Of a stretch of DNA of 64,000 bases, positions 18,247-28,521 are shown in pieces. Origin of the DNA: Streptococcus lutetiensis. Lineage in GTDB: Bacteria; Bacillota; Bacilli; Lactobacillales; Streptococcaceae. Under the pieces are notes generated by a model. The model did no database searches and was not told where the DNA came from. It saw only the letters and a program-made list of their open reading frames with translations. The DNA lies in contig NZ_LS483403.1 of NCBI RefSeq assembly GCF_900475675.1, forward strand, positions 1,612,001 to 1,676,000, read 5' to 3'. The number at the start of each line of letters is the position of its first letter. Position 1 is the stretch's first letter. The position numbers and the translations under genes are program-made.

Positions 18247-19437
18247 TTATTTATTGTTAACTTGTGAGTTAACTTGAGTTGGTAGTCCCCAAAGTTTGAT
18301 GAAGCCTACAGCTGCATCTTGGTCGAAGCTATCAGCTGATGTGTATGTTGCCAAGTTTTCATCGTAAAGTGAATTTGGTGATTTACGAGCAATAACTTTT
18401 GCTGAACCTTTGTACAATTTAACTTTTGCAGTACCATTAACCACTTTTTGTGTTTCTTTAATGTAAGCAATAATTGCTTTTGTTGCTGGGCTGAACCACA
18501 AAGCATTGTAGATAAGGTTTGACAATTCATTTTCAAGAATTGGTTTGAAATGAGACACTTCACGTACCAATGTGATGTCTTCGATTTCTTTGTGAGCTGT
18601 CAAAAGAGTGATCGCACCTGGGCATTCGTAAATTTCACGTGATTTGATACCAACCAAACGGTTTTCAACGTGGTCGATACGTCCAACACCGTGTTTACCT
18701 GCGATAGCATTAACTTCTTGGATAAGGTCAGCCAATTTCATTTCTTTGCCGTTAAGAGCAACCGGTTTACCTTCTTTGAATTCGATATCGATGAATTCTG
18801 GTGTATCAGGAGCTTCTTCCGGAGAATTTGTGATACCAAAAGCATCTTCTGGAGCTTGGTTCCATGGATTTTCAAGAACACCACATTCATTAGCACGGCC
18901 CCAAAGGTTTTGGTCAACTGAATATGGATTGTCAAGGTCAGCAGGAACTGGAACACCATTTGCTTTAGCGTATTCAATCTCTTCTTCACGAGACCATTTC
19001 CATTCACGGACTGGAGCAATAACTTTCAATTCAGGATCAAGCGCAGCGATTGCTACTTCGAAACGAACTTGGTCATTCCCTTTACCAGTACAACCGTGAG
19101 CGATTGTTGTCGCACCAGTTTTATGAGCGATTTCTACCAATTTTTTAGAAATCACTGGACGGCTAAGTGCTGATACTAATGGGTATTTTTGCTCGTAGTA
19201 AGCGTGAGCTTGAAGCGCTGGAAGTACGTATTCTTCAGCGAATTCATCTTTAACGTCAAGAACGTAAGATTCAACTGCACCAACTTTAAGAGCTTTATCA
19301 TGAATAAAATCAAGGTCTTTACCTTCGCCGACATCCATACAAACAGCAACGACGTCATAATCTTTCATAAGCCAAGTAATGGCAACTGAAGTATCAAGAC
19401 CACCAGAGTACGCAAGGATAACTTTTTCTTTTGACAT
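18247..19437 (-). CDS. argG: Argininosuccinate synthase
   Basis: Condenses citrulline and aspartate with ATP. The P-loop pyrophosphatase motif [12 protein letters not shown] is at the N-terminus. The ATG at 19437 gives 396 residues, the family norm; the longer upstream frame has no conserved sequence. The promoter overlaps an ARG box. Confidence 0.96.
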   Translation of the reverse strand: MSKEKVILAYSGGLDTSVAITWLMKDYDVVAVCMDVGEGKDLDFIHDKALKVGAVESYVLDVKDEFAEEYVLPALQAHAYYEQKYPLVSALSRPVISKKLVEIAHKTGATTIAHGCTGKGNDQVRFEVAIAALDPELKVIAPVREWKWSREEEIEYAKANGVPVPADLDNPYSVDQNLWGRANECGVLENPWNQAPEDAFGITNSPEEAPDTPEFIDIEFKEGKPVALNGKEMKLADLIQEVNAIAGKHGVGRIDHVENRLVGIKSREIYECPGAITLLTAHKEIEDITLVREVSHFKPILENELSNLIYNALWFSPATKAIIAYIKETQKVVNGTAKVKLYKGSAKVIARKSPNSLYDENLATYTSADSFDQDAAVGFIKLWGLPTQVNSQVNNK

Positions 19438-19480
19438 AGGACTGCTCTCTTTTCTTATTTTTGTGTTTTTATCAATTTTA

Positions 19481-19517
19481 TGTGTATAATAATACATAAC
19501 AAAACCAATCCTGTCAA
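19481..19517 (-). promoter_or_regulatory. argG promoter with ARG box
   Basis: TTGACA (19512-19517), 17-bp spacer and TATTAT (19489-19494) on the minus strand. TATGTATTATTATACACA (19481-19498) matches the ArgR consensus TNTGNATWWWWATNCANA at every fixed position and covers the -10, so ArgR with arginine should repress argG. Confidence 0.8.
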
Positions 19518-19610
19518 CACTTTTTTGAATATTTTTTCAAAAAAACTTAATTTTTTATGATTTTATAACAAATATACCGCATATATACAGAAATAAGCAC
19601 TTTTTATGCA

Positions 19611-19638
19611 AAAAAACTCCCTAGCAAAAGCAAGAGAG
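19611..19638 (-). terminator. Terminator after MFS gene
   Basis: Stem CTCTCTTGC-TTTT-GCTAGGGAG then TTTTTT on the minus strand. Confidence 0.65.
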
Positions 19639-19653
19639 AATATATTAGCTAAA

Positions 19654-20820
19654 TTATTGAACTTTTTCAAAGCGTTCTGTGTAGAACAAAGCTGCTGTCA
19701 TCACAATTGTACAGATGAACAAGCAAAGTGCTGCTACTGTCCATGAACCAAAGAGATTAAAACTAAATCCGAAAAGCGTTGGTACAAAAGCTGGCAGGAA
19801 GTAACCACCTGATTGCACCATACCAGATAATTGTGCTGTTTGGCTTGGTGTGTGTGATTTCATTGAGAATATCACAAGCAAATATGGGAACAAAGCGCTA
19901 ACTGCGATACCGATAAGAATATTCACAATCAACCAGTAAGTAAAGCTGCTAGTTTGGAACAAGAGCATACCTGTACCTGCAATACCACAAATTGATACGA
20001 TAGCAAGCATGATTTTACGATTTTTACTTGAAAGGCTAGTTGTCAATGTTGGAATAGTCAATGAGAATGGCAAGCTCATCAATGAGTAAATTGAAGCTAA
20101 AATTCCCGCTGCTTCGCTTGAAACGCCTGCTTGGCTAGCCATTGTTGGCAACCATGTCATCCCTGTGTAGAAAAGAAGGGATTGCAAGCCACCAAAGATA
20201 AGAAGGGCAATTGCCGCTTTGTTTTTCCAAAGAGATGCAGAATGTGTGTGTTCATCTTTTTCTGTCATATGATTATGGAAAGTATTTGGGAACCAAACAA
20301 CTAACGCAATCAAAATCAAGAGACTAAGGATAACGATTAGCCCTTTCCAAGAAGTCATTTTAACAATCGGCACAGCGACTGATGAGGCAACTGATGAGGC
20401 AATCCCCATAGCTATTGTATAAACCGTTGTTAACAACCCAATACGAAACGGTTGGTTTGCTAAAATGATACTTGGGAACAAAACGTTCATCATGGCAATG
20501 CTGATACCGATAATCATCGTACCAATGTACAGACTTGGAAGGTTAAATACACGCATGATTGACCCTGCAAAGAGTGCAACCAAAACCATAGTGAATAATT
20601 TTTCAAGTCCAAACTTGTCTGCTAGACGCGGTGCCAAAGATGAGCAAAACGCAAACATAATCAATGGAATACTAGTTAAAATCCCTAATGAATTCACAGA
20701 GACACCCAAACCATCTGCCACATCACTTAGGACAGTTGGAATAGTGGTAAAAGGAATACGCATTACGGTACCTACTAGGATAATCCCTGGGACGAAAAAG
20801 ATAGAATAGTCTTTTTTCAT
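19654..20820 (-). CDS. MFS transporter, CynX/NimT-like
   Basis: A 388-residue protein with about 12 hydrophobic segments; its N-terminus (GIILVGTVMRIPFTTIPTVL) resembles the cyanate/nitroimidazole (CynX/NimT) transporter group. Substrate unknown. The ATG follows GAGGAG. A 70-bp IS remnant lies immediately upstream of the ribosome site. Confidence 0.8.
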   Translation of the reverse strand: MKKDYSIFFVPGIILVGTVMRIPFTTIPTVLSDVADGLGVSVNSLGILTSIPLIMFAFCSSLAPRLADKFGLEKLFTMVLVALFAGSIMRVFNLPSLYIGTMIIGISIAMMNVLFPSIILANQPFRIGLLTTVYTIAMGIASSVASSVAVPIVKMTSWKGLIVILSLLILIALVVWFPNTFHNHMTEKDEHTHSASLWKNKAAIALLIFGGLQSLLFYTGMTWLPTMASQAGVSSEAAGILASIYSLMSLPFSLTIPTLTTSLSSKNRKIMLAIVSICGIAGTGMLLFQTSSFTYWLIVNILIGIAVSALFPYLLVIFSMKSHTPSQTAQLSGMVQSGGYFLPAFVPTLFGFSFNLFGSWTVAALCLFICTIVMTAALFYTERFEKVQ

Positions 20821-20831
20821 GTAACTCCTCT

Positions 20832-20901
20832 TAACTTAATTTCATACAAAAACACCCCAATCGTTAGATTTTTTTCTGTCTAACTTTTGGGGTGTAGGTC
20901 A
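20832..20901 (-). mobile_element. Remnant of an IS861-like right end
   Basis: Seventy bases that match the right end of the IS at 13949-14018 almost exactly, including the first codons of orfA (MKLS, then a stop). The rest of the element is gone. It forms a hairpin CCCCAAAAGTTAGA/TCTAACGATTGGGG followed by TGTTTTTG on the minus strand and is the only terminator-like structure between gltX and the MFS gene. Confidence 0.85.
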
Positions 20902-20925
20902 GAATACCTCAGACTTTTTTAGCTA

Positions 20926-22383
20926 TTATTTCAAATTTTTTAGCATGTTATCAATGTGTTCAATTGATTTTTCACGACCAAGAAGGTAGATAGTATCTGG
21001 AAGTTCTGGACCGTGCATTTCACCTGAAACGGCGATACGAATTGGCATGAAGAGGTTTTTACCTTTGATACCAGTTTCTTTTTGAACAGCTTTAATTTGT
21101 GGGAAGATGTTTTCTGATTTGAAATCTTCGTCACTCATAGCTTCAAGTTTAGCTTTGAAGGCTTCAAGAACTGTTGGAACTGTTTCACCAGCCATGAATT
21201 CTTTTTCAGTATCTGTCAATTCTGGGAAATCTTCAAAGAACAAATCAGTCAATGGAAGGATTTCATCAACAGATTTCATTTGTGGTTTGTAAAGTTCAAC
21301 TAATTTTTCTGCTTTATCAGTCAAACGACCAGCTTCTTCCAAGAATGGTTTAGCCATTGCAAAGATTGTATCAAAATCTGCATTCTTGATGTATTCGTTG
21401 CTCATCCAGTCCATTTTCTTTTGGTCAAAAGCAGCTGGAGATTTGCTCAAACGGTGTTCATCAAAGAGTTTGATTAATTCTTCACGTGAGAAGATTTCGT
21501 CTTCACCACCTGGGTTCCAACCAAGAAGAGCGATGAAGTTGAAGACTGCTTCTGGCATGTAACCTTTTTTACGGTAGTCTTCGATGAATTGAAGTGTGTT
21601 AGTATCACGTTTTGACAATTTTTTACCAGTTTCAGAGTTGATAATCAATGTCATGTGACCAAATTCTGGTGCTTCCCAACCAAGTGCTTCGTAAACCATC
21701 AATTGTTTCGGTGTGTTTGCAATGTGGTCATCACCACGGATAACGTGAGAGATTTCCATCAAGTGGTCATCGATAACAACGGCAAAGTTGTATGTTGGGT
21801 AACCATCTTTTTTCTGGATAACCCAGTCACCACCGACGTTTCCACCTTCAAATTCGATGTCGCCTTTAACGATATCATGCCATTTGTAGATACCAGATTC
21901 GTTAACAGCCAAACGAACTGTAGGGATGATTCCTTTTGCTTCACGTTCTGCGATGTATGCTGCTTTTTCTTCTTCAGACATACCAAGGAATTCGTTGATG
22001 TAACGAGGAGTTTCACCAGCAGCTTCTTGGCGTTCACGTTCTGCAGCTAATTCTTCTTCGGTAACGTATGATTTGTAAGCTTTACCTTCAGCCAACAATT
22101 GGTCGATGTATTTTTGGTAAGTATCCAAACGTTCTGATTGGCGATATTTTTCGTGAGTTTGTGGGCTTTCGTCCCAATCCACTCCCAACCATTTAAGGTT
22201 TTCCAATTGTGAACGTTCACCGTCTTCAACATGACGTTTACGGTCAGTATCTTCGATACGGATAACAAAATCACCACCGTGGTGACGAGCGTAAAGATAA
22301 TTAAAGAGCGCAGTACGCGCATTTCCGATGTGTAGAAGTCCTGTTGGACTTGGTGCATAACGCACGCGAATTTTCTTAGGCAT
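20926..22383 (-). CDS. gltX: Glutamyl-tRNA synthetase
   Basis: Class I synthetase of 485 residues. The HIGH-type motif is [14 protein letters not shown] and the KMSKS-type motif is KLSKRD. In Gram-positive bacteria this enzyme usually also charges tRNA-Gln for later transamidation. Confidence 0.97.
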   Translation of the reverse strand: MPKKIRVRYAPSPTGLLHIGNARTALFNYLYARHHGGDFVIRIEDTDRKRHVEDGERSQLENLKWLGVDWDESPQTHEKYRQSERLDTYQKYIDQLLAEGKAYKSYVTEEELAAERERQEAAGETPRYINEFLGMSEEEKAAYIAEREAKGIIPTVRLAVNESGIYKWHDIVKGDIEFEGGNVGGDWVIQKKDGYPTYNFAVVIDDHLMEISHVIRGDDHIANTPKQLMVYEALGWEAPEFGHMTLIINSETGKKLSKRDTNTLQFIEDYRKKGYMPEAVFNFIALLGWNPGGEDEIFSREELIKLFDEHRLSKSPAAFDQKKMDWMSNEYIKNADFDTIFAMAKPFLEEAGRLTDKAEKLVELYKPQMKSVDEILPLTDLFFEDFPELTDTEKEFMAGETVPTVLEAFKAKLEAMSDEDFKSENIFPQIKAVQKETGIKGKNLFMPIRIAVSGEMHGPELPDTIYLLGREKSIEHIDNMLKNLK

Positions 22384-22443
22384 TTTCGTCTCCTGTTAAA
22401 ATTTCAATCGCTTCTATTATAGCACAATCTTGAGTCTTGGAAC

Positions 22444-22471
22444 AAAAAATTCAGCTGAAATCAGCTGAATT
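22444..22471 (-). terminator. Terminator of the LURP-like gene
   Basis: Perfect stem ATTCAGCTGA/TCAGCTGAAT and TTTTTT on the minus strand. Confidence 0.75.
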
Positions 22472-22505
22472 CCTTCCTATATCCAAGATTTAGAACAATT
22501 GAGCT

Positions 22506-23003
22506 TTAACTTGATGCTGAATTAGCTGCACTTGACTCTTTTTCTTTGACATAATCAATGGCAACAACTAACGAAATGACCAAATCTGATAGAGCGTCGT
22601 CATAAATTTCCACTCGATAAGTTGAGGGAAATTTAAACCATTCTTGGTGGATATTAGCTACCTCACTTCCTTGATTAAGAAGACTAAACGACATATTCCA
22701 AATATCACCAGCTACTTCCAAGCCAAAGTCAGAAATATCATATTTGGCTTTCAACAGTGAAAAACGTTTTTGAATCGTAATTTCCTTACCATCCGCAAAA
22801 GTCACCGTAAATTTCTGGAAAGGAAAACTAAACTGTTGCTTGATGTGACTAACGGTCTTTCCTTGCCCATCAAAAATAGTAAATTCCTTAAATAGTTTCA
22901 GAAAAGAACCTTGAACCTGATAAGCCAAACGACCACCTTCATCTAAAATATCAAACTTACCAGCTAGTGACCAGAATTTCTGTTTAATTTCGAACCTTCG
23001 CAT
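22506..23003 (-). CDS. LURP-one-related (YxjI-like) protein
   Basis: A 165-residue protein with the beta-rich tubby-like pattern of the LURP-one-related family: repeated short strands such as FEIKQKFWSLAGKFDILDE and KYDISDFGLEVAGDIW. No signal peptide or catalytic motif. The tail is Ser/Ala-rich. Function unknown. GGGAG lies before the ATG. It lies 38 bp from the reductase gene and may be co-transcribed. Confidence 0.75.
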   Translation of the reverse strand: MRRFEIKQKFWSLAGKFDILDEGGRLAYQVQGSFLKLFKEFTIFDGQGKTVSHIKQQFSFPFQKFTVTFADGKEITIQKRFSLLKAKYDISDFGLEVAGDIWNMSFSLLNQGSEVANIHQEWFKFPSTYRVEIYDDALSDLVISLVVAIDYVKEKESSAANSASS

Positions 23004-23041
23004 AAGCTTCTCCCATCTTACTCAAAACACTAAAGGTATTT

Positions 23042-23968
23042 TTATGGCAAGTCATTGCCAGCAGCCAAGTAAATTTCATACCATTCTTTTCGCGTCAACT
23101 GGATTTCTGCTGCCTTAGCTGCCTCAGCGACACGAGCTTTTTTGGTTGTTCCAATCACAGCTTGCATTTTTGCTGGATAGCGCAGCACCCAAGCAATAGC
23201 AACCGCTGACGGGCTGACATGATATTTTTCAGCCAAACGGTTTAAAACCTGATTTAACTCAGGGTATTTCTCAGAACCTAAGAAAACACCACCAAAATAG
23301 TCAAACTGAAGCACTGACCAAGCTTGAATCACCACATCATGCAAACGACAATACTCAAAAATACTGCTGTCGCGAACAATCCCAGCCTCTTGTTTCATAT
23401 TGACATGAAAACCAGCGTCAAAACTAGGAGTAAAGGCTGCACTCAGTTGCAATTGATTAGCCACCAAAGGTTGGTTAACATCTTTTTGAATCAATGCCAT
23501 CATCATCGGATTTTGATTTGAAACACCAAAATCGATAACTTTTCCCTGTGCCTTCAACAAATCAAAAGCTTCCGCAATTTCTGCAGGCTCCATAAGCGCA
23601 TCTGGACGATGAAGTAACAAAGAATCAATGTAATCAACATTAAGACGCTTTAAAATACCATCCACAGCTTCTAAAATATGCTCTTTTGAAAAATCAAAAT
23701 AAGTAAATTCTTCCATGCGGATACCACATTTTGATTGAATCCACATCTTCTCACGCAAATCAGGACGACATTTCAACACCTCTCCTAAGATCTGTTCACA
23801 TTTTCCATGACCATAACAATCAGCAATATCAAAGGCATTAATTCCAACCGCCAAAGCCGACTCAATCAACTCTTCAACTTGATCAACCGTCATTTCTGAA
23901 ATGCGCATTAATCCTAAAACAACTTCTGAAACTTCCTTTTGGCGCTCGCCAAATTTAATATATCTCAT
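23042..23968 (-). CDS. Aldo/keto reductase family oxidoreductase (YdhF-like)
   Basis: A 308-residue TIM-barrel NADPH reductase. The catalytic tetrad is visible: Asp and Tyr in DIADCYGHG, Lys in IQSKCG and His in LLLHRPD. AAAGG precedes the ATG. Substrate unknown. It lies 26 bp from the carbonic anhydrase gene on the same strand. Confidence 0.88.
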   Translation of the reverse strand: MRYIKFGERQKEVSEVVLGLMRISEMTVDQVEELIESALAVGINAFDIADCYGHGKCEQILGEVLKCRPDLREKMWIQSKCGIRMEEFTYFDFSKEHILEAVDGILKRLNVDYIDSLLLHRPDALMEPAEIAEAFDLLKAQGKVIDFGVSNQNPMMMALIQKDVNQPLVANQLQLSAAFTPSFDAGFHVNMKQEAGIVRDSSIFEYCRLHDVVIQAWSVLQFDYFGGVFLGSEKYPELNQVLNRLAEKYHVSPSAVAIAWVLRYPAKMQAVIGTTKKARVAEAAKAAEIQLTRKEWYEIYLAAGNDLP

Positions 23969-23994
23969 TTTTTTCCTTTTTCAAAATCAAACAC

Positions 23995-24492
23995 CTAGAG
24001 TGTTACTTCACTGATGCGACCTGTATCAACATCATAAACAGCTCCTGAAATAACGATATCATCAGGAATCAACGGAGACTCGCTCAGCTTTTTAACATCC
24101 TCACGGACACTTTCTTCAACATCAGAAAATGGCAGAAAGTCTTTTCCATGGACCGACACACCTAAATCACGCGCCAATTGGTCCGCGAAAGCATCATTAT
24201 TAAGACCTTTCATCCCACAATCCGTATGGTGCAAAACAACAATTTCGCGTGTGCCCAATTGCTGCTCAGAAATTACCAAAGATCGAATGGTATCATCGGT
24301 CACACGCCCACCTGCATTTCGCAAAATATGAGCATCTCCAAGCGCCAATCCAAGGGCATGCGCCACGTGCAGGCGCGAGTCCATACAAGTCACAATCGCA
24401 ACATGTGTCTTAGGTTTCTGTGGCAAATGCGCCGTGCCATGCAAGTCAGCATAAGCTTGATTGGTTTTTAAAAATTTTTCAAAATAAGACAT
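23995..24492 (-). CDS. Beta-class carbonic anhydrase
   Basis: A 165-residue zinc enzyme interconverting CO2 and bicarbonate. Ligands and dyad lie in CMDSRL (Cys, Asp-Arg) and HHTDCG (His, Cys). AGGAGG precedes the ATG. The nearby radA ends upstream with its own terminator. Confidence 0.93.
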   Translation of the reverse strand: MSYFEKFLKTNQAYADLHGTAHLPQKPKTHVAIVTCMDSRLHVAHALGLALGDAHILRNAGGRVTDDTIRSLVISEQQLGTREIVVLHHTDCGMKGLNNDAFADQLARDLGVSVHGKDFLPFSDVEESVREDVKKLSESPLIPDDIVISGAVYDVDTGRISEVTL

Positions 24493-24576
24493 AAAAGTCC
24501 TCCTAATATAGCCATGAGAGCGTTTTTTATCATCTTATCATTTTTAGGATTGCTTGTCGCTTAAAAAGACTTAGCA

Positions 24577-24604
24577 CAAAAAAACAGAGGAGCATTCTCC
24601 TCTA
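24577..24604 (-). terminator. Terminator of radA
   Basis: Stem AGAGGAG-aatg-CTCCTCT then GTTTTTTT on the minus strand, just past the stop. Confidence 0.85.
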
Positions 24605-24607
24605 CAT

Positions 24608-25969
24608 CTATTTAAAAACTTTCTTAAGAACTTCACCGACGGTTGTTACCCCAACCACTTCAATCGTTTCTGGAATATCAATACCAGCCAAAGAATTCTT
24701 TGGCGAGTAAACTTTGGTAAAGCCAAGTTTTGCCGCTTCATTGATACGTTGTTCAATACGAGTGACACGACGAATCTCACCCGTCAAACCAATTTCACCA
24801 ATAAAAGCTTCTTGGGGATTGGTTGGCTTCTCTTTATAGCTTGACGCAATCGCTACCGCAACTGCCAAGTCAATGGCTGGTTCATCAAGTTTCACCCCAC
24901 CAGCTGACTTGAGATAAGCATCTTGATTTTGCAACAAAAGCCCACAACGTTTTTCAAGCACCGCCATAATCAAGCTGACTCGGTTAAAATCAAGACCTGT
25001 CGTTGTGCGTTTGGCATTTCCAAAAACCGTTGGTGTTACCAAAGCTTGGACTTCTGCTAAAATTGGACGACTTCCTTCCATAGTAACCACGATAGCTGAG
25101 CCAGTCGCACCGTCCAAACGTTCTTCTAAGAAAACTTGGCTAGGATTAAGTACTTCAACAAGCCCGCCTGATTGCATTTCAAAAATGCCAATTTCGTTGG
25201 TTGAGCCAAAACGATTTTTCACGGCACGCAAAATACGGAAAGTATGGTGACGTTCCCCTTCAAAATAGAGTACTGTATCCACCATATGCTCAAGCATACG
25301 CGGCCCAGCAAGCTGCCCCTCCTTAGTCACATGACCAACGATAAAGGTTGCAATATTATTAGTCTTAGCTAGTTGCATGAGCTCCGATGTCACTTCACGC
25401 ACTTGTGATACTGACCCTTGAACCCCAGAAATGTCAGGGCTCATAATGGTTTGAATCGAGTCAATAATCAAGAAATCAGGCTGAATTTGCTCAATCTGCG
25501 CACGAATGGCTTGCATATTAGTCTCAGCATAAAGGTAAAATTCATTGTCAATATCGCCAAGACGTTCACTACGTAGTTTAATCTGCTCAGATGATTCTTC
25601 CCCAGAAACGTAAAGAACCGTTCCCTTGTCAGCAAGCTGAATCGATACTTGCAAAAGCAGGGTTGATTTTCCGATACCTGGGTCACCACCGATAAGCACC
25701 AAACTACCTGGCACCACACCGCCACCAAGCACACGGTTAAATTCATCCATGTCTGTCTTCGTGCGTGAGTAGTTAATCGAGCTCACATCTTTTAACTTAG
25801 TTGGTTTGCTCTTTTCACCTGTCAAGCTGACACGCGCATTTTTAACCTCTTGCACCTCAACTTCTTCAACAAATGACGTCCATGACGAACAGTTTGGGCA
25901 ACGCCCTAAATACTTAGGAGAATGATAGCCACACTCCTGACAAATAAATGTTGTTTTCTTCTTAGCGAT
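24608..25969 (-). CDS. radA: DNA repair protein RadA, apparent ATC start
   Basis: Branch-migration ATPase of recombination and transformation. Order: zinc finger CQEC...CPNC (about residues 10-25), Walker [11 protein letters not shown], RadA motif KNRFG, Lon-like C-terminal domain. The conserved N-terminus ([16 protein letters not shown]) is in frame with the rest but has no ATG, GTG or TTG before it; an in-frame TGA lies two codons upstream. GGAGG sits nine bases before ATC at 25967-25969, giving exactly 453 residues, the usual streptococcal length. The first later GTG would lose the zinc finger. Confidence 0.93.
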   Translation of the reverse strand: MAKKKTTFICQECGYHSPKYLGRCPNCSSWTSFVEEVEVQEVKNARVSLTGEKSKPTKLKDVSSINYSRTKTDMDEFNRVLGGGVVPGSLVLIGGDPGIGKSTLLLQVSIQLADKGTVLYVSGEESSEQIKLRSERLGDIDNEFYLYAETNMQAIRAQIEQIQPDFLIIDSIQTIMSPDISGVQGSVSQVREVTSELMQLAKTNNIATFIVGHVTKEGQLAGPRMLEHMVDTVLYFEGERHHTFRILRAVKNRFGSTNEIGIFEMQSGGLVEVLNPSQVFLEERLDGATGSAIVVTMEGSRPILAEVQALVTPTVFGNAKRTTTGLDFNRVSLIMAVLEKRCGLLLQNQDAYLKSAGGVKLDEPAIDLAVAVAIASSYKEKPTNPQEAFIGEIGLTGEIRRVTRIEQRINEAAKLGFTKVYSPKNSLAGIDIPETIEVVGVTTVGEVLKKVFK

Positions 25970-26004
25970 AGCTCATTTCCTCCCTTATATTTTCACTCTA
26001 AACC

Positions 26005-26451
26005 TTATTTTCCTGTTGACCCAAAGCCACCAGTACGCACACCAGCTGCTTCGTCACCATCAGCAACCAAGAAAGGCATGAAAACACCTTGGACAATGCG
26101 TTCGCCAGCTTCAACCACAACTGTTTCATCTGTAATATTTTTCATTTGCGCAAAGATGTGACCTTCATTGGCTGGATTGCCATAGTAGTCACTATCGATA
26201 ACACCTACTGAATTAATCAAAACCAAGCCTTTTTTACGTGGATTTGATGAACGATCAAAGAGATAAAGCACCTCGCTAGCTTGCATGTAAGCTTTGACAC
26301 CAGTTGGCACCAATTTGATTTCACCTGGTGCGATTTCTGTTGTGACAGCTGCTTTCAAATCATAACCAGCTGCATGCGCTGTTTCACGTTTTGGTAATAA
26401 TGTTTCGTCTGTGAATTGAGAAACTAATTCAAATCCTCTAATTTTGCTCAT
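26005..26451 (-). CDS. dut: dUTP diphosphatase
   Basis: A 148-residue trimeric dUTPase. Motifs: AHAAGYDLKA (1), DRSSNPRKKG (2), GVIDSDYYG (3), and GFGSTGK (5) at the C-terminus. It removes dUTP and yields dUMP. The gene ends 35 bp before the radA start, probably one transcript. Confidence 0.95.
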   Translation of the reverse strand: MSKIRGFELVSQFTDETLLPKRETAHAAGYDLKAAVTTEIAPGEIKLVPTGVKAYMQASEVLYLFDRSSNPRKKGLVLINSVGVIDSDYYGNPANEGHIFAQMKNITDETVVVEAGERIVQGVFMPFLVADGDEAAGVRTGGFGSTGK

Positions 26452-26477
26452 TTTGTCTCCTTAATTATCTATTCGTA

Positions 26478-27245
26478 TTAGATTTCTTTTCCTTCAAAGG
26501 TAAAGCGAATGTGTGGAAATTCTTTTTCGCCGTCTTTTCCTACCATGAATTCCTTAGCTTCTTTTTTGATTTGATTTAAATCAACACCCTGCATTTTTGC
26601 CGCAAAAACACAGCCACAATAACATTGGCGGTAAATGTCATACTCTTCACACATTTCAACAGAACGGCGGTAGCCATTATTTTTCTTGAAATCACTTGGC
26701 AAATACTTAGTCGCATAAACCTTTTGGACCTCGACACCGACACTGTTAATGACTTGGGAATTTTTGTGCGGGCTGATTGTTAAAGCACTAGCAAAATAGT
26801 CATAGCCAAGCTCAACTGCTTTTTGCGCAGCCTTGTCCAAACGATAATCAAAACAAGCCGTACAACGTTCCCCACCTTCAGGCTCTTCTTCTAAGCCATG
26901 AACCTTTTGAAAATATTCAGATGGGTCATAAGGTGCTTCGATGAAATCAACCGTATTTCCTGTTTTTTCATTAAATTCTGAGATAAATTTTTGCACCACA
27001 TAAGCACGGCGAAGATACTCATCCTTTGGGTGAATATTAGAATTCGCAAAATAAACCGTCACATCAGCGTATTGCGTCAAATATTCTAATGTATAAGTTG
27101 AACACGGCGCACAACAAACGTGAACAAGAATTTTAGGTCTTACTTCTTCTTGCGCCCAACGTTTAGCCATTTGTTGCATGACACGGTCATAGTTGATTTT
27201 TTGATTGGGATTCATTCGTGATAAAATCTCTTCTAAATCAATCAC
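26478..27245 (-). CDS. queH: Epoxyqueuosine reductase QueH
   Basis: Last step of queuosine synthesis in tRNA (non-B12 type). Cys motifs CCAPC, CTACF and CYCGC fit the metal-binding pattern of the family. The GTG at 27245 follows GGAAAGGAAG and gives 255 residues; the longer upstream frame includes the promoter (TATAAT near 27286). The partner tgt gene is at 43.2 kb. Confidence 0.9.
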   Translation of the reverse strand: MIDLEEILSRMNPNQKINYDRVMQQMAKRWAQEEVRPKILVHVCCAPCSTYTLEYLTQYADVTVYFANSNIHPKDEYLRRAYVVQKFISEFNEKTGNTVDFIEAPYDPSEYFQKVHGLEEEPEGGERCTACFDYRLDKAAQKAVELGYDYFASALTISPHKNSQVINSVGVEVQKVYATKYLPSDFKKNNGYRRSVEMCEEYDIYRQCYCGCVFAAKMQGVDLNQIKKEAKEFMVGKDGEKEFPHIRFTFEGKEI

Positions 27246-27400
27246 AAAAATAGTCTTCCTTTCCAGTACTGATGAGGTCACCCCATTATACCATAAGTTA
27301 TTTTTCAAAAAAATGACAAAGATTTCTAATTAAAATAGAGCAAAAAATGATAATTATCACCTGTTTTTTATAAACAAAGACAAACAGAGCTGTCTTATGA

Positions 27401-27406
27401 TATAAT
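27401..27406 (+). promoter_or_regulatory. gpsA-galU promoter -10
   Basis: Extended -10 TATGATATAAT; no convincing -35 17 bp upstream. Leader of about 30 nt before gpsA. Confidence 0.5.
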
Positions 27407-27444
27407 GGAGATTGTAATCTTGCTCGTTTAAGAGAGGAGTAAAA

Positions 27445-28461
27445 ATGACAAGACAAAAAGTTGCTGTCTTAGGGCCTGGTTCTTGGGGAACCGCTCTTGC
27501 ACAAGTATTAAACGACAATGGACATGAAGTTTGTCTATGGGGAAATATCCCAGAACAAATCGAAGAATTAAATACGAAACATACTAACACTCGCTACTTC
27601 AAAGACATTACAATCTCTGAAGATATCAAAGCGACACTTGAATTGAAAGAAGCACTTACAGACGTTGATGCTATCTTATTTGTTGTCCCAACAAAAGTAA
27701 CACGTTTGGTCGCTAAACAAGTCGCTGAAACACTTGATCACAAAGCTGTTATCATGCACGCTTCTAAAGGTCTTGAACCTGGAACACACGAACGTCTTTC
27801 AACAATTCTTGAGGAAGAAATTCCTGCCGAATTGCGCTCTGAAATCGTCGTTGTCTCTGGACCAAGCCACGCTGAAGAAACAATTGTTCGAGACATTACC
27901 TTGATCACTGCCGCTTCTAAAGATCATGAAGCTGCTAAATACGTTCAAAAACTCTTTAGCAACAATTACTTCCGTCTTTACACTAATACTGATGTTATTG
28001 GTGTGGAAACAGCTGGTGCGCTTAAAAACATCATCGCTGTTGGAGCTGGTGCACTTCACGGTCTTGGTTTCGGTGACAATGCTAAAGCAGCCGTTATCAC
28101 ACGTGGACTTGCTGAAATCACACGTCTCGGGGTTAAATTGGGAGCTAACCCACTCACTTACAGTGGCCTTTCTGGTGTTGGTGACCTTATCGTAACAGGA
28201 ACATCTGTTCACTCTCGTAACTGGCGAGCTGGTGATGCTCTTGGTCGCGGTGAAAAAATCGAAGACATCGAGAAAAATATGGGAATGGTTATCGAAGGGA
28301 TTTCAACAACTAAAGTTGCCTATGAGTTAGCTAAAGAATTGGATGTCTACATGCCAATCACAACTGCTATCTACAAAGTCATCTACGAAGGTGCTGATGT
28401 TCGTGATAGCATTCTTGGCATGATGTCAAACGACTTCCGTTCAGAAAACGAATGGCACTAA
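27445..28461 (+). CDS. gpsA: Glycerol-3-phosphate dehydrogenase [NAD(P)+]
   Basis: Makes sn-glycerol-3-phosphate for phospholipids. Rossmann motif [10 protein letters not shown] at residues 9-18, and the conserved active-site region [18 protein letters not shown]. 338 residues. GAGAGGAG precedes the ATG. galU follows 60 bp later, presumably in the same operon. Confidence 0.96.
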   Translation: MTRQKVAVLGPGSWGTALAQVLNDNGHEVCLWGNIPEQIEELNTKHTNTRYFKDITISEDIKATLELKEALTDVDAILFVVPTKVTRLVAKQVAETLDHKAVIMHASKGLEPGTHERLSTILEEEIPAELRSEIVVVSGPSHAEETIVRDITLITAASKDHEAAKYVQKLFSNNYFRLYTNTDVIGVETAGALKNIIAVGAGALHGLGFGDNAKAAVITRGLAEITRLGVKLGANPLTYSGLSGVGDLIVTGTSVHSRNWRAGDALGRGEKIEDIEKNMGMVIEGISTTKVAYELAKELDVYMPITTAIYKVIYEGADVRDSILGMMSNDFRSENEWH

Positions 28462-28521
28462 AATTAGAATTATAGTATAATTTAATTCAGCATAGTTTTA
28501 TTTATGAAAAGGAGTTCTCGT

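Noticed and set aside
18062..18277. 71-codon plus-strand ORF in the argG-argH spacer
   Set aside because: Antisense to the leader and the end of argG, no ribosome site, no recognisable domain.
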